DNA from: JAVZLH01 sp038883475
Lineage (GTDB): Archaea > Thermoproteota > Bathyarchaeia > Bathyarchaeales > Bathycorpusculaceae
Assembly: GCA_038883475.1 (NCBI GenBank)
Contig: JAVZMA010000007.1
Span: forward strand, 1-64,000
DNA: 64,000 nucleotides
Direction of reading: 5' to 3'
Shown here: one piece after another, positions 9,262-18,871 of the stretch
How positions within the stretch are numbered: the first letter of the stretch is position 1
Layout of the letters: each line of letters starts with the position of its first letter
Made by a program: the position numbers and the translations under genes
The notes under the pieces: model-generated
Databases searched by the model: none
Told to the model about the DNA's origin: nothing
Seen by the model: only the letters and a program-made list of their open reading frames with translations

Positions 9262-10046
9262 TTTTCCCTTCTAAAAACACCCTGTCCGCCTGCCTGCTCA
9301 ACGTTTGAAATCACATTCTGGGAAACCCTTTGGAGAACGGCTTCCGCGTGTTTATAATTCTCCGCGACAACTTCAATGCAGTATTTTGGTGCAGCAACAA
9401 CGTAAAAGCGAAGCTCCACACTCCGCGTCTTTTCAGCCTTTTTGGCGTTCAAAAAGGCTTCTTTAATCACTTTAACACCGTTCGGCTTCATGCAGCGAAG
9501 CTCCACAATGCCCTTAACCTTAACGGTAGGCACTCTTATTCTTTCTCTTGCAACTTCTACGAAGGCTGAAGCTAATTCTTCCGGAATTTTCAGCTTTGTT
9601 AAAACCTCAATTCCTTCCCTCGCAATTTTTTCAAATCCTTCATACAACCCGTATTCCTTCTCTAAGAGGGCTCCAGCCTTCTCGTAAACCTCATCCAGCG
9701 ACATCCCAGCTTTTTCAGCGACACTTCGAAGTAAGGCTTCGGCCTTCCTCTCTCTTTTCCAAGACATAATCTTCTCAATCTTCTCTCTTTTCGTAACCCT
9801 TCTCAGAGAAAGGTCCACATGTCCCTTTTCAACGTCAACCCGCAAAACTTTCAAAACAACTTTTTGTCCTTCGCGAACAAAATCGCGTATGTTCCGTATC
9901 CAGGAAGAGGAGATTTCTGAAATGTGAAGTAGCCCTTTTTTGTTGAACTCGTCCAGCTTCACGTAAGCGCCATAATCTGTAACTGTTTCCACTGTAGCGA
10001 TGACTAACTCGCCGACTTCAGGCCACTCTGGTTTTCTTATTGCCAT
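9258..10046 (-). CDS. eif2a: Translation initiation factor aIF2 alpha subunit
   Basis: A 262-aa subunit of the factor that brings initiator tRNA to the ribosome. An N-terminal S1 domain (about residues 10-85, with YGAYVKL and GLLHISE) is followed by a helical middle domain and the C-terminal alpha-beta domain (VKVKGIVELRC onward). It overlaps nop10 by 4 bases and follows S27e by 16 bases, part of the conserved L44e-S27e-aIF2alpha-Nop10 order of archaea. Confidence 0.95.
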   Translation of the reverse strand: MAIRKPEWPEVGELVIATVETVTDYGAYVKLDEFNKKGLLHISEISSSWIRNIRDFVREGQKVVLKVLRVDVEKGHVDLSLRRVTKREKIEKIMSWKRERKAEALLRSVAEKAGMSLDEVYEKAGALLEKEYGLYEGFEKIAREGIEVLTKLKIPEELASAFVEVARERIRVPTVKVKGIVELRCMKPNGVKVIKEAFLNAKKAEKTRSVELRFYVVAAPKYCIEVVAENYKHAEAVLQRVSQNVISNVEQAGGQGVFRREK

Positions 10047-10062
10047 CAGCTATACACGTCCC

Positions 10063-10260
10063 TTACTCAAAAACTGCGACTATTTCCCCCTTAATTGTAG
10101 CTCTTCCTCCAGAGGGTTCCACAAGCTCAGCTCCACAAACGTTGCAGTTAACCTTGTTCACGGCGTTGCTGAAGACTATTTGTTCGTTACCACATTTTAG
10201 GCACTTCACTCTGAGGAAACTGCTCCTCGGTTTCGGAATAAGCTTCTCCCATTCGGTCAA
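10063..10260 (-). CDS. rps27e: Small ribosomal subunit protein S27e (eS27)
   Basis: A 65-aa zinc-ribbon ribosomal protein. FLRVKCLKCGNEQIVF and NCNVCGAEL supply the four zinc cysteines, and LVEPSGGRA is the family tail. The start chosen is TTG at 10258-10260, because a GGAGG site lies 7 bases upstream and this gives the usual length; an upstream in-frame TTG at 10284 would overlap the L44e gene. Confidence 0.93.
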   Translation of the reverse strand: MTEWEKLIPKPRSSFLRVKCLKCGNEQIVFSNAVNKVNCNVCGAELVEPSGGRATIKGEIVAVFE

Positions 10261-10276
10261 AACTATTCCTCCAACA

Positions 10277-10552
10277 TCAGGCAATTGTCAGTTTTCTGAG
10301 TCGCATGCCATCTTTATGCCTTGTGTACCCGCAGACTTTACACTTAAGCTTCAAAGTTTGCTTCTTTGTTGTTTTTGCAAATTCCCTCTGGAGGGGATAT
10401 TTCTGTCCGCCGTAGCCCTTCTTTTCTCTTTTGTGATGGCGTTCCCCTGCAGCTAAGGCTCTCCTTTTTCCAGCCTTATAAAGGCTAACTGTGTGAACTT
10501 GGTGAGCTTTACATTTTGGACAGTATGTCCTTATTTCTTTAGGAACATTCAT
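10277..10552 (-). CDS. rpl44e: Large ribosomal subunit protein L44e (eL42)
   Basis: A 91-aa zinc-binding ribosomal protein. It starts MNVPKEIRTYCPKC, the conserved N-terminus, so the ATG at 10550-10552 is preferred over one 33 bases upstream. The first CxxC and the later CKVCGY form the zinc site; the Lys/Arg-rich centre includes GYGGQKYP, an eL42 hallmark. It is followed at once by S27e. Confidence 0.95.
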   Translation of the reverse strand: MNVPKEIRTYCPKCKAHQVHTVSLYKAGKRRALAAGERHHKREKKGYGGQKYPLQREFAKTTKKQTLKLKCKVCGYTRHKDGMRLRKLTIA

Positions 10553-10642
10553 CCTTGGTACACCAGCTTTGCATAAAGAATTCATACGCGCTATTATACT
10601 TTTTCGCTATGTCAACCGCCAAGCAAAGCGTCACAATAAAAT

Positions 10643-11194
10643 CTAGTCGCTGACCTCAACCACTTCGGCTAAACCCTGTTTTGATAAAATTTTAGCGTTT
10701 TCAACGGGCAAGGATGCTATGTCCTCCGCTTTAAAGGGACCATAAGTTTCCATGTCTGCGCCTACTATTGCTGGGACATCCTTTAAGAAGCGCAGAACAA
10801 CCCGCCGATGTTTTGTTTCAGCGTCAGCCTTAGGCACATATCCACGGAGAATGTTCCTAACAAGGCTGCGGTATGCCTCTGCAAAAGATGAAGTTTCTTT
10901 GTAAATCTTTTCTTCCTCAACCGTCAAAACATCTATCGGAACCTTTTCGCCCTTAGCCATTTTTCTGATTAATTTTCTGTAACGCAACCAAGTTAATTCG
11001 CGAATCATGCGCTTAACATTTTGCATCTCGCCCTTGAGAAGATAAGCCTTAACCGCTCTTTTATCAAGCATGCGGCTTTCTTCTCTAAGCTTTTTCAGGT
11101 ATTCGACGAGTTCTGAGTAGAAGTTTTTTGGAAGTTTGACAAGTTCGGCGTTTTCAAATTCACCTTTCCAAATCTCGTATAATTCATTGTACAT
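10643..11194 (-). CDS. gins51: GINS complex subunit Gins51 (Sld5/Psf1 type)
   Basis: A 183-aa GINS subunit. The alpha-helical A domain occupies residues 1 to about 115 and the small beta B domain the last 55 residues (VVLRFLKDVPAIVG onward). This A-then-B order marks the Sld5/Psf1 class, complementing Gins23 at 3807. It begins one base after the priS stop, and the priS-gins51 pairing is common in archaea. Confidence 0.88.
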   Translation of the reverse strand: MYNELYEIWKGEFENAELVKLPKNFYSELVEYLKKLREESRMLDKRAVKAYLLKGEMQNVKRMIRELTWLRYRKLIRKMAKGEKVPIDVLTVEEEKIYKETSSFAEAYRSLVRNILRGYVPKADAETKHRRVVLRFLKDVPAIVGADMETYGPFKAEDIASLPVENAKILSKQGLAEVVEVSD

Positions 11195-11195
11195 G

Positions 11196-12434
11196 CTAAT
11201 TCACGACCTCCGCTCTACCTTTGCAAACAAGTAATATAGCTGCGGCTGTTGGCAGTTCAACTCTCTGATTTTTGTAGGGACCAAAAGCTTCGTCGCCAAC
11301 TCTAAATTCGGGGGCATCGGAAACAAAAATTGTTGCTGTTCCTTCCTTAAAGGCTATTGCACGCTTAAATGGGTCGAAGCTCTCGATTTCTGAAGGTGGA
11401 AACTCAACTTTCTTTAAGCCAGTTTTGCCATGTAACGTGTCTGCCAATCTTATTAGGCGGTGAGTATCAGTTGTCACCACCGTGTCAATTTTAGTGGATA
11501 GTAGCCCTAAGACATGTTCCGCTATTTTTCTCCACGTTTCAAATCCAACTCCCTTGACGGCGCTTGCCGCGGCCGAACCTTTTAAACCCGCGATAATGGA
11601 TTCCCTGTTTTTCAGTATAGTCTCGATGACGTTTCTCTTCAATCCGACCTCCCTGAGGTCTTTTTCGCTTGCTTTTGAAATAAAGTCAGCCATGCCACTA
11701 GCCATTCTTCTGCGCCAACCAACATCAGCGCTGGAGAAACTTAGGCTAAAAACGTTTCTTTTTAGACTTTTTTCTTGCAGACCATGAAAGGACATGTCTA
11801 AACCTAAGCCAGTGATGTAGTCAACTATTTCCTTTCGCGCTATAGCATCAAGACTCATATAAGCTTCATTTTCAACATGAATATGATAGCCACGGTGACC
11901 AGAAAAAAACACGTGAATTTCCTTTTCAGAAAGGCCAAAATCTTGCGTTAACATATCTAGCAGTTTCATGGTTTCAGTTTTGGCGGAGTTCAAACAAGTT
12001 TCGCAGGGCCATGTATTTGCATCAAATTTTCTGCTGCCGCAAACTGGACAATTCTCTGGAATTATACCTTTCCCTGAAAACCCGCATGAGCCGCAAACCC
12101 ACTCGTCATGAACCTTATTGCATGGCGTGGGAATGTGGTCAGCATCTATGTCAAAAATTAAATCGGCGCCAAGCCAACCTTTTTTGTCCATTTCCGCCTC
12201 CGCGTTTTCATAGTAGGCGCAGGAATAATACGCGTCTGAGTAGGCTTCTCTTCTCAAAAAGGATTCCAAATTTTCCCTTGTTCTAAAGCTGATATGCCTT
12301 AACATGGTCTTTTCGTCAAAAGTCAAGAAGCCAAACTCCCTTCTTTCAATATTCTTAGGCGCATGGTTGGCAGTGTAGCTTTCCCTATAATATGTCTCGA
12401 ATTTTCTTTTAACAAATTCGCGGGAAAAACTCAT
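11196..12434 (-). CDS. priS: DNA primase small (catalytic) subunit PriS
   Basis: A 412-aa catalytic subunit of archaeal primase. The metal-binding catalytic triad lies in DIDADH (95-100). A zinc-binding insertion follows with CGSCGF and CPVCGS (about 114-132). FSGHRGYHIHV near 177-188 is the nucleotide-binding motif. The large subunit PriL is encoded separately at 19784. First gene of the reverse-strand operon that continues to PAC2. Confidence 0.97.
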   Translation of the reverse strand: MSFSREFVKRKFETYYRESYTANHAPKNIERREFGFLTFDEKTMLRHISFRTRENLESFLRREAYSDAYYSCAYYENAEAEMDKKGWLGADLIFDIDADHIPTPCNKVHDEWVCGSCGFSGKGIIPENCPVCGSRKFDANTWPCETCLNSAKTETMKLLDMLTQDFGLSEKEIHVFFSGHRGYHIHVENEAYMSLDAIARKEIVDYITGLGLDMSFHGLQEKSLKRNVFSLSFSSADVGWRRRMASGMADFISKASEKDLREVGLKRNVIETILKNRESIIAGLKGSAAASAVKGVGFETWRKIAEHVLGLLSTKIDTVVTTDTHRLIRLADTLHGKTGLKKVEFPPSEIESFDPFKRAIAFKEGTATIFVSDAPEFRVGDEAFGPYKNQRVELPTAAAILLVCKGRAEVVN

Positions 12435-12462
12435 TTTACACCGCCAACTCTCGACAGGACAA

Positions 12463-13494
12463 TTAAAATAACCTAAAGGTTCTGCTTTTAAGTTTGTTCC
12501 ATAATATGCGGCTCATACTTATTATTAAAGGGTAAGCGACAATCCACGACAAAGAATAAAGTGGACCATAATAATCATGGAAACGACTGAATTGAACCGA
12601 ATTGCCTCCAAGGTTCAACCCGATGATGGAAAGTGTAACTATTCTTAAAATATTCAAAATATAAGTGATTATCGCACCGATGACAAAGTAAATTACCCTA
12701 TGACTTAACGGAATGTCGGTTTTTTTCAAAAAGATTAGGATGACAACCGTATAGACTATGAGGCTATCAATGCCTGAACAAGGCCAGTCTACAATGGCCC
12801 TGAACGGGAACCCTTCAGAGGCACGGACCTCTAATAAGGGTACATAACCGAACATGGGACTATTCCACATAATTACGTTTGCATTGTAACCCATCCATCC
12901 CAGAAAAAGCGCTGCGAGATTGGCAGTTGTTGGGACAAGAAACTGGAAAAGCGTGAACCTACCATATGGATGCAAATTATCTATGATGTACACCATCCCG
13001 ATGATTCCGAGAAAGAAAATAGAAATCGAGTATTCTTGCAAATAGCTTGTCTCATATTCCAGCATTATTATTAAAGCGAATAAAATTGTGAAAACTAAAT
13101 ATTCAATTGAAAGAGGCATCAAATTCACAAAAAACGATGGATCAAGAGTGTTCAAGCCAATGTTTGATTTAGAAGATAACTCTATGATTGCTGAATCCAA
13201 CCAGCATTGAGAAATAATCACGTACAATGTCGGAAGCACACAAGCAACAGTAAATAGGATTGTTCTCAACTTGGATTTCGTTTCTTCAGGCTTAAGCTCT
13301 TCCCAAACTATTAGTGTTTCTAGGGACATTAACCATATAAAGAAAAGGTAGTAGGTTCTACCCTTCCACGTGAGTTCAAAAGTGTCGGGATGGAAATAAT
13401 AGAGAATTATGAAGGGCACAATGAACGAAATGATTGGCGCAATTTTCTTTAGCAATATCCTTTTTTGTCTATTTTTGACGGTCATTGCGTTCAT
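12463..13494 (-). CDS. Archaeosortase/exosortase family transpeptidase
   Basis: A 343-aa multi-pass membrane protein. The catalytic triad expected of archaeosortases is visible: Cys239 in PCSGID, Arg284 in NILR and His306 in FHDYYG, each at a membrane edge. Such enzymes cut a C-terminal sorting signal and probably attach the target to a lipid. No protein in this window ends with a recognisable PGF/PEF-type sorting signal, so the target is elsewhere. The gene borders a surface-glycosylation block. Transcription probably starts from the palindromic TATA region at 13522-13537, which would leave a very short leader and explains the lack of a ribosome site. Start may be 13494 or the ATG at 13485. 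Confidence 0.85.
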   Translation of the reverse strand: MNAMTVKNRQKRILLKKIAPIISFIVPFIILYYFHPDTFELTWKGRTYYLFFIWLMSLETLIVWEELKPEETKSKLRTILFTVACVLPTLYVIISQCWLDSAIIELSSKSNIGLNTLDPSFFVNLMPLSIEYLVFTILFALIIMLEYETSYLQEYSISIFFLGIIGMVYIIDNLHPYGRFTLFQFLVPTTANLAALFLGWMGYNANVIMWNSPMFGYVPLLEVRASEGFPFRAIVDWPCSGIDSLIVYTVVILIFLKKTDIPLSHRVIYFVIGAIITYILNILRIVTLSIIGLNLGGNSVQFSRFHDYYGPLYSLSWIVAYPLIISMSRILWNKLKSRTFRLF

Positions 13495-13521
13495 ATATTT
13501 TAGGTTTGTTTATTAAGGTTG

Positions 13522-13537
13522 CCTAAATATATTTAGG
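13522..13537. promoter_or_regulatory. 16-base perfect palindrome, divergent TATA/operator
   Basis: CCTAAATATATTTAGG is perfectly self-complementary and contains a symmetrical TATA-like core. It lies 28 bases upstream of the archaeosortase start on one side and 53 bases upstream of the small membrane protein start on the other. It could serve as a TATA box in both directions, a repressor site, or both. Confidence 0.5.
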
Positions 13538-13589
13538 AAATTCTTTAATGTGCATGACAGCATACTAGGAACGGCGATGGAGGCTAGAG

Positions 13590-13799
13590 ATGGATCGAGA
13601 AGGCTCTATGGGCGATATTCTAGTATTGGGGTTCGTAATATTCATCGCTGGTTTTCTGGCGGGATTGTTGGCTATTCTCATGATTCCAGTAAGCCCTGAC
13701 GTAACAAGTTTTGGTGTGATGTATTTCATCTTAGGGTTTACAGTGGGAATAATTGTGTTTGCTTTTGTGCGGTTAATTATGAAATCGAAAAGACATTGA
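13590..13799 (+). CDS. Small two-helix membrane protein, function unknown
   Basis: A 69-aa protein with two hydrophobic segments (about residues 8-30 and 40-62), separated by a short polar turn, and a basic C-terminal tail (IMKSKRH). A GGAGG ribosome site sits 6 bases before the ATG, which supports real translation. It is divergent from the archaeosortase gene and shares the palindromic promoter region, hinting at a linked role, perhaps as a membrane accessory. No family recognised. Confidence 0.6.
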   Translation: MDREGSMGDILVLGFVIFIAGFLAGLLAILMIPVSPDVTSFGVMYFILGFTVGIIVFAFVRLIMKSKRH

Positions 13800-13802
13800 A
13801 TT

Positions 13803-16304
13803 TTATGGCGTCGAAACTATTTTGACATTATCAATGTACGCCACATTCTTAACGCCGTCCAAGTCGTAATTTACCATTTCTAAAATGAATGTGCTGGGAA
13901 GAGTGGAGTTGTACCATTGACGCCACAGAGAGCTTAAACTTTTACTACCATTGAATTCAAAGAATCCCTCTCTTCCAGATAACGAGACAGCGTGGGCGTA
14001 GTTCTCGTAAACTCCCCCAGGAGTTGTGATAATAATGGACTGGTTGCGGAAGACATTTGAGATGATGAAGGCAAAGGTGTCTTTGCCATTAAAGCCTTCA
14101 GTCGCGTTTAAGTAGAAAGAAAATGAGATGTCTGAATTGTTTTGCACGAACATCTTCCGTGTAACGCAATACACGTATCGCATATCCTCAACTGTATAAA
14201 CGGCTTCTGCCGTAATTTTCAAAGCCTCTGAACCTTGTCTTGAACTGTTTGCTATTGTAGCGTTTCCAGCACCATTTCCATAGTAGCATGCTTGCCATCC
14301 AAACTCATCCCAGCGTTCATGTGCAAAGTCGTCGAAGAACACCACATGCGGATTCGAGTAGTTGAACGTGAATAAGTAGGCGGTGCTAAAGTTTTTCACC
14401 AAGTTGAAATTGGGGTTTCCCAGAAAAAGGAGGGCATCTAACTTTCGCTGTTCAAACCACCAATAAGCCGCGTTGGAACCGACAAACACGTGGGAAATGT
14501 TCAGTTTCTGCATCAGTCCGTAAACAGTTTGGTTTAACACACAATCAAGCATCATGTCTGTCAAATTCTGATAAGAACGACTAAACGCTGTTGCCGTGTA
14601 CGGATAAACAATTTTATGATGAGAGATAACGGGAATAAATAGGCCTGACTCGTAGGGGCTAACCAAAATTACAGCGTTGGAGGACACGTTTTCTTCCATC
14701 CAAATCATCAGCTTAAATTCATCCTCCGTGGTAACAGCAAACATTCGATAAGTATCCAACATAACCTGAGGGTCTCTTAAAAATCTATAATAAAGAAAAG
14801 GCGTGTTCAACAGCAATAAGACAAGCCCCGCTACAAGCATATTTCGAGGAATTTTCTTTGAAAAAAGAACATAAACCCGTTCAGACTTGAGACCATAAAA
14901 GAAATTTTTTAGTTTTGCATATAGCACTGCTAAGAGAATATTTAATGAAATTGCTATAATTATTCCTTGGTGTCCCCAAGAGATTACCTCTAAATCGCTT
15001 GGAAGAAAGAAAGAAATAGCGGAGAGTAATGCAGCGGAAAAGAAAAGATTTAGAGCAAAAGCGATAGTTGATTTCACATCATCGTAATTCTTTGTCTTCC
15101 ATAACCAAAAGGCGAGACCTCCAAGCATAAAAAGCGTCAAGAAGCGAAGTAAATAGTGAGGGGACAAGTTTCCAAAAGCCCACTCTAAAGCTTGGGTAAT
15201 GGTAAACGGCAACCTCGTTGTTTGATAACCCAAAAAATCTTCTGGAAGACCAATATTGTGACCTGGATAAGGATAGAAGATAAAGAACCTGTAAAAAACT
15301 GGACTTAAAACCAGCACCGCAGCAGCAACAATAACGAAAAACTCGTATAGCTTTCTATATCCAAAAGCCCTCTCGCGAAGAAGCCAATAAACGCATATGA
15401 TAAAAGCCATTAAAGCTAAAGTTTGGATGTAAGAAACTATGAGTGATCCATTATAGCCGAAAAGTAATCCTATAACAACGAGTTCAGCAAAATCATTTTT
15501 CTCTCTACGGATGAGGGAGAAAAATAAACCGAGGTTGACGAGAAACAATGGAAAACCTACAAGAAATGGGTTGCTTCCCCAAACTATGTAAAGTGGCCAA
15601 CTTGAAACAAACGTGAATATAAAACTTAAAAATAGGGCGTATGTTCTGCCAGAACTTAGTTTTTTCCCTAAGAAGTAGGCGCCGAAAACTGAAAGTGCCT
15701 TAAATAAAAGCGTTACATAAAAAATAGATTTGGGAACCATTAGGTTCAGCATTTGAGTGGCATAAGCAAAAATGACATGAGATGCGGCTGGATAAACTAT
15801 GCCTTCTGGTAAATATGGCTGCAACGTCATCGGAATTTGTCCGTTTTCTAGTATGACTTGAACTTTTAGGGCGTGAATAGACTCATCGAAAATTCCACCG
15901 AACACTAGTCCAGATAAGGCGCCGGTGTTGAAGAGCAAAAGAAAGAGAAACATGCCGAAAACAAGAAGGCAATCTACAACTTTCACGTCATTTTTTGAAA
16001 ACAAAGCTTTGACGCGATTAAAATCTCGGTACTTGCGGAGAGAGCCAAAATGGGCAAACAATGAAGCTAAAAAACAAAGCACCGTAAGACAAAGAACGAT
16101 GAAGAAGTTGAAAAGGTGAAAAGGTAAAACAGCCAAGACATACAGAACCAAACCGCCAAGGTATATGTCAAGAATTAATGCTTGTATAAAATCCAGATCT
16201 GAAAACGTTTCGAGGCGTTTTAGCAGAAAAAATCGCAGAGGTTCACCCAACATTGCCAGGAGAAACATCAGCAGCAACATCTGAAGCGTAGGCAACAGCA
16301 TCAT
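13803..16304 (-). CDS. Large multi-pass membrane protein, GT-C glycosyltransferase-like
   Basis: An approximately 833-aa protein with about a dozen hydrophobic segments in the first 550 residues, then a soluble extracytoplasmic C-terminal region of about 300 residues containing many N-x-S/T sequons. The first large loop has GGIFDESIHALKV, an acidic D/E-x-x-H motif in the position typical of GT-C fold lipid-linked sugar transferases. The last 200 residues look like a beta-sandwich (lectin-like). The start is set at 16304 because a GAGGT site lies 4 bases before this ATG; an upstream start at 16361 is possible. It neighbours GT4 and GT2 enzymes, so a role in protein or lipid glycosylation is likely; the exact substrate is unknown. 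Confidence 0.65.
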   Translation of the reverse strand: MMLLPTLQMLLLMFLLAMLGEPLRFFLLKRLETFSDLDFIQALILDIYLGGLVLYVLAVLPFHLFNFFIVLCLTVLCFLASLFAHFGSLRKYRDFNRVKALFSKNDVKVVDCLLVFGMFLFLLLFNTGALSGLVFGGIFDESIHALKVQVILENGQIPMTLQPYLPEGIVYPAASHVIFAYATQMLNLMVPKSIFYVTLLFKALSVFGAYFLGKKLSSGRTYALFLSFIFTFVSSWPLYIVWGSNPFLVGFPLFLVNLGLFFSLIRREKNDFAELVVIGLLFGYNGSLIVSYIQTLALMAFIICVYWLLRERAFGYRKLYEFFVIVAAAVLVLSPVFYRFFIFYPYPGHNIGLPEDFLGYQTTRLPFTITQALEWAFGNLSPHYLLRFLTLFMLGGLAFWLWKTKNYDDVKSTIAFALNLFFSAALLSAISFFLPSDLEVISWGHQGIIIAISLNILLAVLYAKLKNFFYGLKSERVYVLFSKKIPRNMLVAGLVLLLLNTPFLYYRFLRDPQVMLDTYRMFAVTTEDEFKLMIWMEENVSSNAVILVSPYESGLFIPVISHHKIVYPYTATAFSRSYQNLTDMMLDCVLNQTVYGLMQKLNISHVFVGSNAAYWWFEQRKLDALLFLGNPNFNLVKNFSTAYLFTFNYSNPHVVFFDDFAHERWDEFGWQACYYGNGAGNATIANSSRQGSEALKITAEAVYTVEDMRYVYCVTRKMFVQNNSDISFSFYLNATEGFNGKDTFAFIISNVFRNQSIIITTPGGVYENYAHAVSLSGREGFFEFNGSKSLSSLWRQWYNSTLPSTFILEMVNYDLDGVKNVAYIDNVKIVSTP

Positions 16305-16410
16305 TGTTACCTCATAATCTAACCTCAACGATGTTCTTAAAAGGTTTACCACTCCGCACATAAAACTTTAATCGCCAACAAAAACCTATTAAAGAACAAG
16401 GTCCGCATCG

Positions 16411-17664
16411 ATGGCAATGATGAAAATATTGGCTTTTGTCGAATATTTCCCGCCGAAAATGGGAAGCGACAGAAGAATCTTTGAACTTATGAAAAGATTA
16501 GCACCCAAGCATGACGTTCACTTTATAGTTTTTCCGCCAATTCGAATATTAATGGGCAAAACGGAAAACGTCACGAAAAGGGAGCATTCACCGCAGAAAA
16601 GCACTTTAATAGCGAATGAAGGAATCAATGGGCATCTGCTAGGGATACCCTCCTTCATAGCAGCAATTTGGCGCTCATCAATTTTAATGGCATATGTCCT
16701 AACAGCGCCGTTGCTTCTAATGAAGACATTAAAGACCATGGCAGAAACAAAGCCAGACGTCATCGTTTTGAATTATCCAAGTCCATACACAGGTTTGCTA
16801 GGATTCGTTTCAGGGAAACTTTGGAGAAAACCAATTGTGCTGGATTTCAGCGATCTTATAGCTCAATACACTGCGAACTTGCTTGATTTAAAAAAGGACT
16901 GTTTTAAAGCCAAAATGCTAGTTCACATACAAAACTACATTGCGATGCGCTCCAAAAGATTGGTTGCTCCTACATTATTCATCAAGAAGTATGCAATGTC
17001 CCACGGAATTCCAGCGGAAAAAGTAGCGTTAATCCCAAACGGTGTAGACACGGAAAACTTTGATCCGCGAAAGTATGACGGCAGCACAATCAAAAAGAAA
17101 ATGGGATTGCATGAGAAGAAAATATGCCTCTATTGTGGACGGTTAGATTCATGGGCTGGCATAAACATAATGTCAAAACTATGCGACATAGCCGATGATA
17201 AGGGTGTAAACGTAAAGTTCGTCTTGGTAGGAAGTGGAGAGGAGAAAATCGCTTTAAAAGAAAATGTGATTTTATGTGGTGAACTTCCCTACAAAGAAGT
17301 GCCCCGTATCCTCTCCGCAGCCGACGTAGTGCTTATCCCATTCCCAAACAACGAAGTTTCTCACGCCGCGAGTCCCCTAAAGCTTTTTGAGGGGATGGCT
17401 ATGCAAAAACCAGTTATTGCAAGCAGAGTGAAGGGAATCGAAGAAGTGGTTTCAGACGGAGAAAATGGTTTTCTCGCCGACCCAGAAAATGTTGAAGAGT
17501 GGCTTACAAAACTAGAAAGCGTACTGCAGTCTTGGCAGGATGCAATGCGCGTGGGGCAGAATGCGAGACGAACCGTTAAAGAACGGTTCGACTGGGGTCT
17601 TATAGCAAAACAATTTGAGAAAGTCTTAACTATAGCTATTGCCGAGCATCATAAGCCCTATTGA
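16411..17664 (+). CDS. Glycosyltransferase family 4
   Basis: A 417-aa GT-B fold sugar transferase. The N-terminal half starts with FVEYFPPKMGSDRRI, the acceptor-side motif; VIPNGVDTENF near residue 205 and the C-terminal HAASPLKLFEGMA (E-x7-E type donor site) are GT4 hallmarks. A central hydrophobic stretch (about 85-105) may give membrane association. An AAGGT site lies 8 bases before the ATG. It is followed 12 bases later by another GT4 gene. Donor and acceptor are not predictable. Confidence 0.85.
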   Translation: MAMMKILAFVEYFPPKMGSDRRIFELMKRLAPKHDVHFIVFPPIRILMGKTENVTKREHSPQKSTLIANEGINGHLLGIPSFIAAIWRSSILMAYVLTAPLLLMKTLKTMAETKPDVIVLNYPSPYTGLLGFVSGKLWRKPIVLDFSDLIAQYTANLLDLKKDCFKAKMLVHIQNYIAMRSKRLVAPTLFIKKYAMSHGIPAEKVALIPNGVDTENFDPRKYDGSTIKKKMGLHEKKICLYCGRLDSWAGINIMSKLCDIADDKGVNVKFVLVGSGEEKIALKENVILCGELPYKEVPRILSAADVVLIPFPNNEVSHAASPLKLFEGMAMQKPVIASRVKGIEEVVSDGENGFLADPENVEEWLTKLESVLQSWQDAMRVGQNARRTVKERFDWGLIAKQFEKVLTIAIAEHHKPY

Positions 17665-17676
17665 TGTGGTAAACAA

Positions 17677-18849
17677 ATGCGTATAACCCAAGTAACTCCA
17701 CGCTTTCCCCCAGCCATAGGAGGAGTGGAAGAACATGTGTATAGAGTCTCTGTTGAACTTGCAAGAAGAGGGCACAGAGTAACTGTTATCACATCAAACG
17801 AGGTTAACCACAAAACTTGCCCAACAAAAGAGGAAAAAGAGAACGGCGTGGAGATTCACCGTTTTCCATTATTCATGCCCAAAGTATTTAGAGAATACTG
17901 GCTCATCCCAGACATTCTAAAAAGTTTACCCCATCTTAAAGCTGACGTGGTTCATGTTCATGGATACAGATGTTTAAGCTCGTGCGCCGCAATTTATTTG
18001 GCTCATTTTGAAGGCGTCCCTGTGATTTTCACACCTCACGGAATTTATCCTCCACATTCACTCGCCAACGCTTTCTTAAAAACGGTTTTCGATTCAACTT
18101 TAGGGCGTTTTATGCTGAAGTTTTCCGACAAAATAATAGCCTTAACGGAACATAATAAAAAATTGCTTTTGCATATTGGCGCATCAAAAGAAAAGATAAG
18201 TATTGTGCCGAACGGCGTAAATTTAGAAGATTTCGCAAGCATTGAGCAAAAAGACAAACAAAAAGTAATGGAAGAGTTAAACGCCAACGGTCCAACGTTA
18301 CTGTATGTGGGAAGAATTGACTGGAATAAGCGAATAGAGAAAGTAGTGGAAGCCATGCCGCTTATTCTTAAAAAGTTTTCTTCAGCAAAATTTGTCGTTG
18401 TAGGACCGGATTATGCAAATTATGCAAATAAACTGAGGCAGTTTGGCGAAAAACTGGGAATAGAACATGCTCTAGTAATAAAAGGAGGCGTTACAAGGAA
18501 AAAACTGCTGGCTTTATATTCGATAGCTGATGTCTTTCTCATGCCATCATCCTATGAGGGATTCGGCATAAGTATTCTCGAAGCAATGGGCAGCAAAATC
18601 CCTGTTGTCGCATCGTCAAGTGGGGGTCCCGGCGACATTTTGACGCACGGAGTTAACGCATGGCTATTAAAGGAGGCAAGTGCCATTGAAATTTCTGAAG
18701 CAGTTAACTTAATTTTGACCGATAAAAAACTGCGGGAAAACATCGTTCAAAATGCCTTTGAACTCGTTGAAAAGAGTTATACATGGGAAAATGTCGTTGA
18801 CAAGTTAGAACTCGTCTATAAGCAAGCAATTAAAAATAGGAAACGCTAG
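17677..18849 (+). CDS. Glycosyltransferase family 4
   Basis: A 390-aa GT-B enzyme. The N-terminus ITQVTPRFPPAIGGVEEHV is the glycine-rich acceptor motif of GT4; IVPNGVNLEDF and YVGRIDWNKR mark the donor domain, and SSYEGFGISILEAMG gives the conserved E-x7-E. It shares an operon with the preceding GT4 gene. The pair resembles mannosyl- or glucosyltransferases of archaeal surface glycan assembly. Confidence 0.9.
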   Translation: MRITQVTPRFPPAIGGVEEHVYRVSVELARRGHRVTVITSNEVNHKTCPTKEEKENGVEIHRFPLFMPKVFREYWLIPDILKSLPHLKADVVHVHGYRCLSSCAAIYLAHFEGVPVIFTPHGIYPPHSLANAFLKTVFDSTLGRFMLKFSDKIIALTEHNKKLLLHIGASKEKISIVPNGVNLEDFASIEQKDKQKVMEELNANGPTLLYVGRIDWNKRIEKVVEAMPLILKKFSSAKFVVVGPDYANYANKLRQFGEKLGIEHALVIKGGVTRKKLLALYSIADVFLMPSSYEGFGISILEAMGSKIPVVASSSGGPGDILTHGVNAWLLKEASAIEISEAVNLILTDKKLRENIVQNAFELVEKSYTWENVVDKLELVYKQAIKNRKR

Positions 18850-18871
18850 AACATTGGAAAGGTTTTCTCTT

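Noticed and set aside
10261..10284. Longer S27e start overlapping the L44e stop
   Set aside because: The TTG at 10258-10260 has GGAGG at good spacing and gives the usual protein length.
16305..16361. 19-residue N-terminal extension of the GT-C-like protein
   Set aside because: The internal ATG at 16304 has a GAGGT site; the extension is unconserved-looking and would shrink the divergent promoter to 49 bases.
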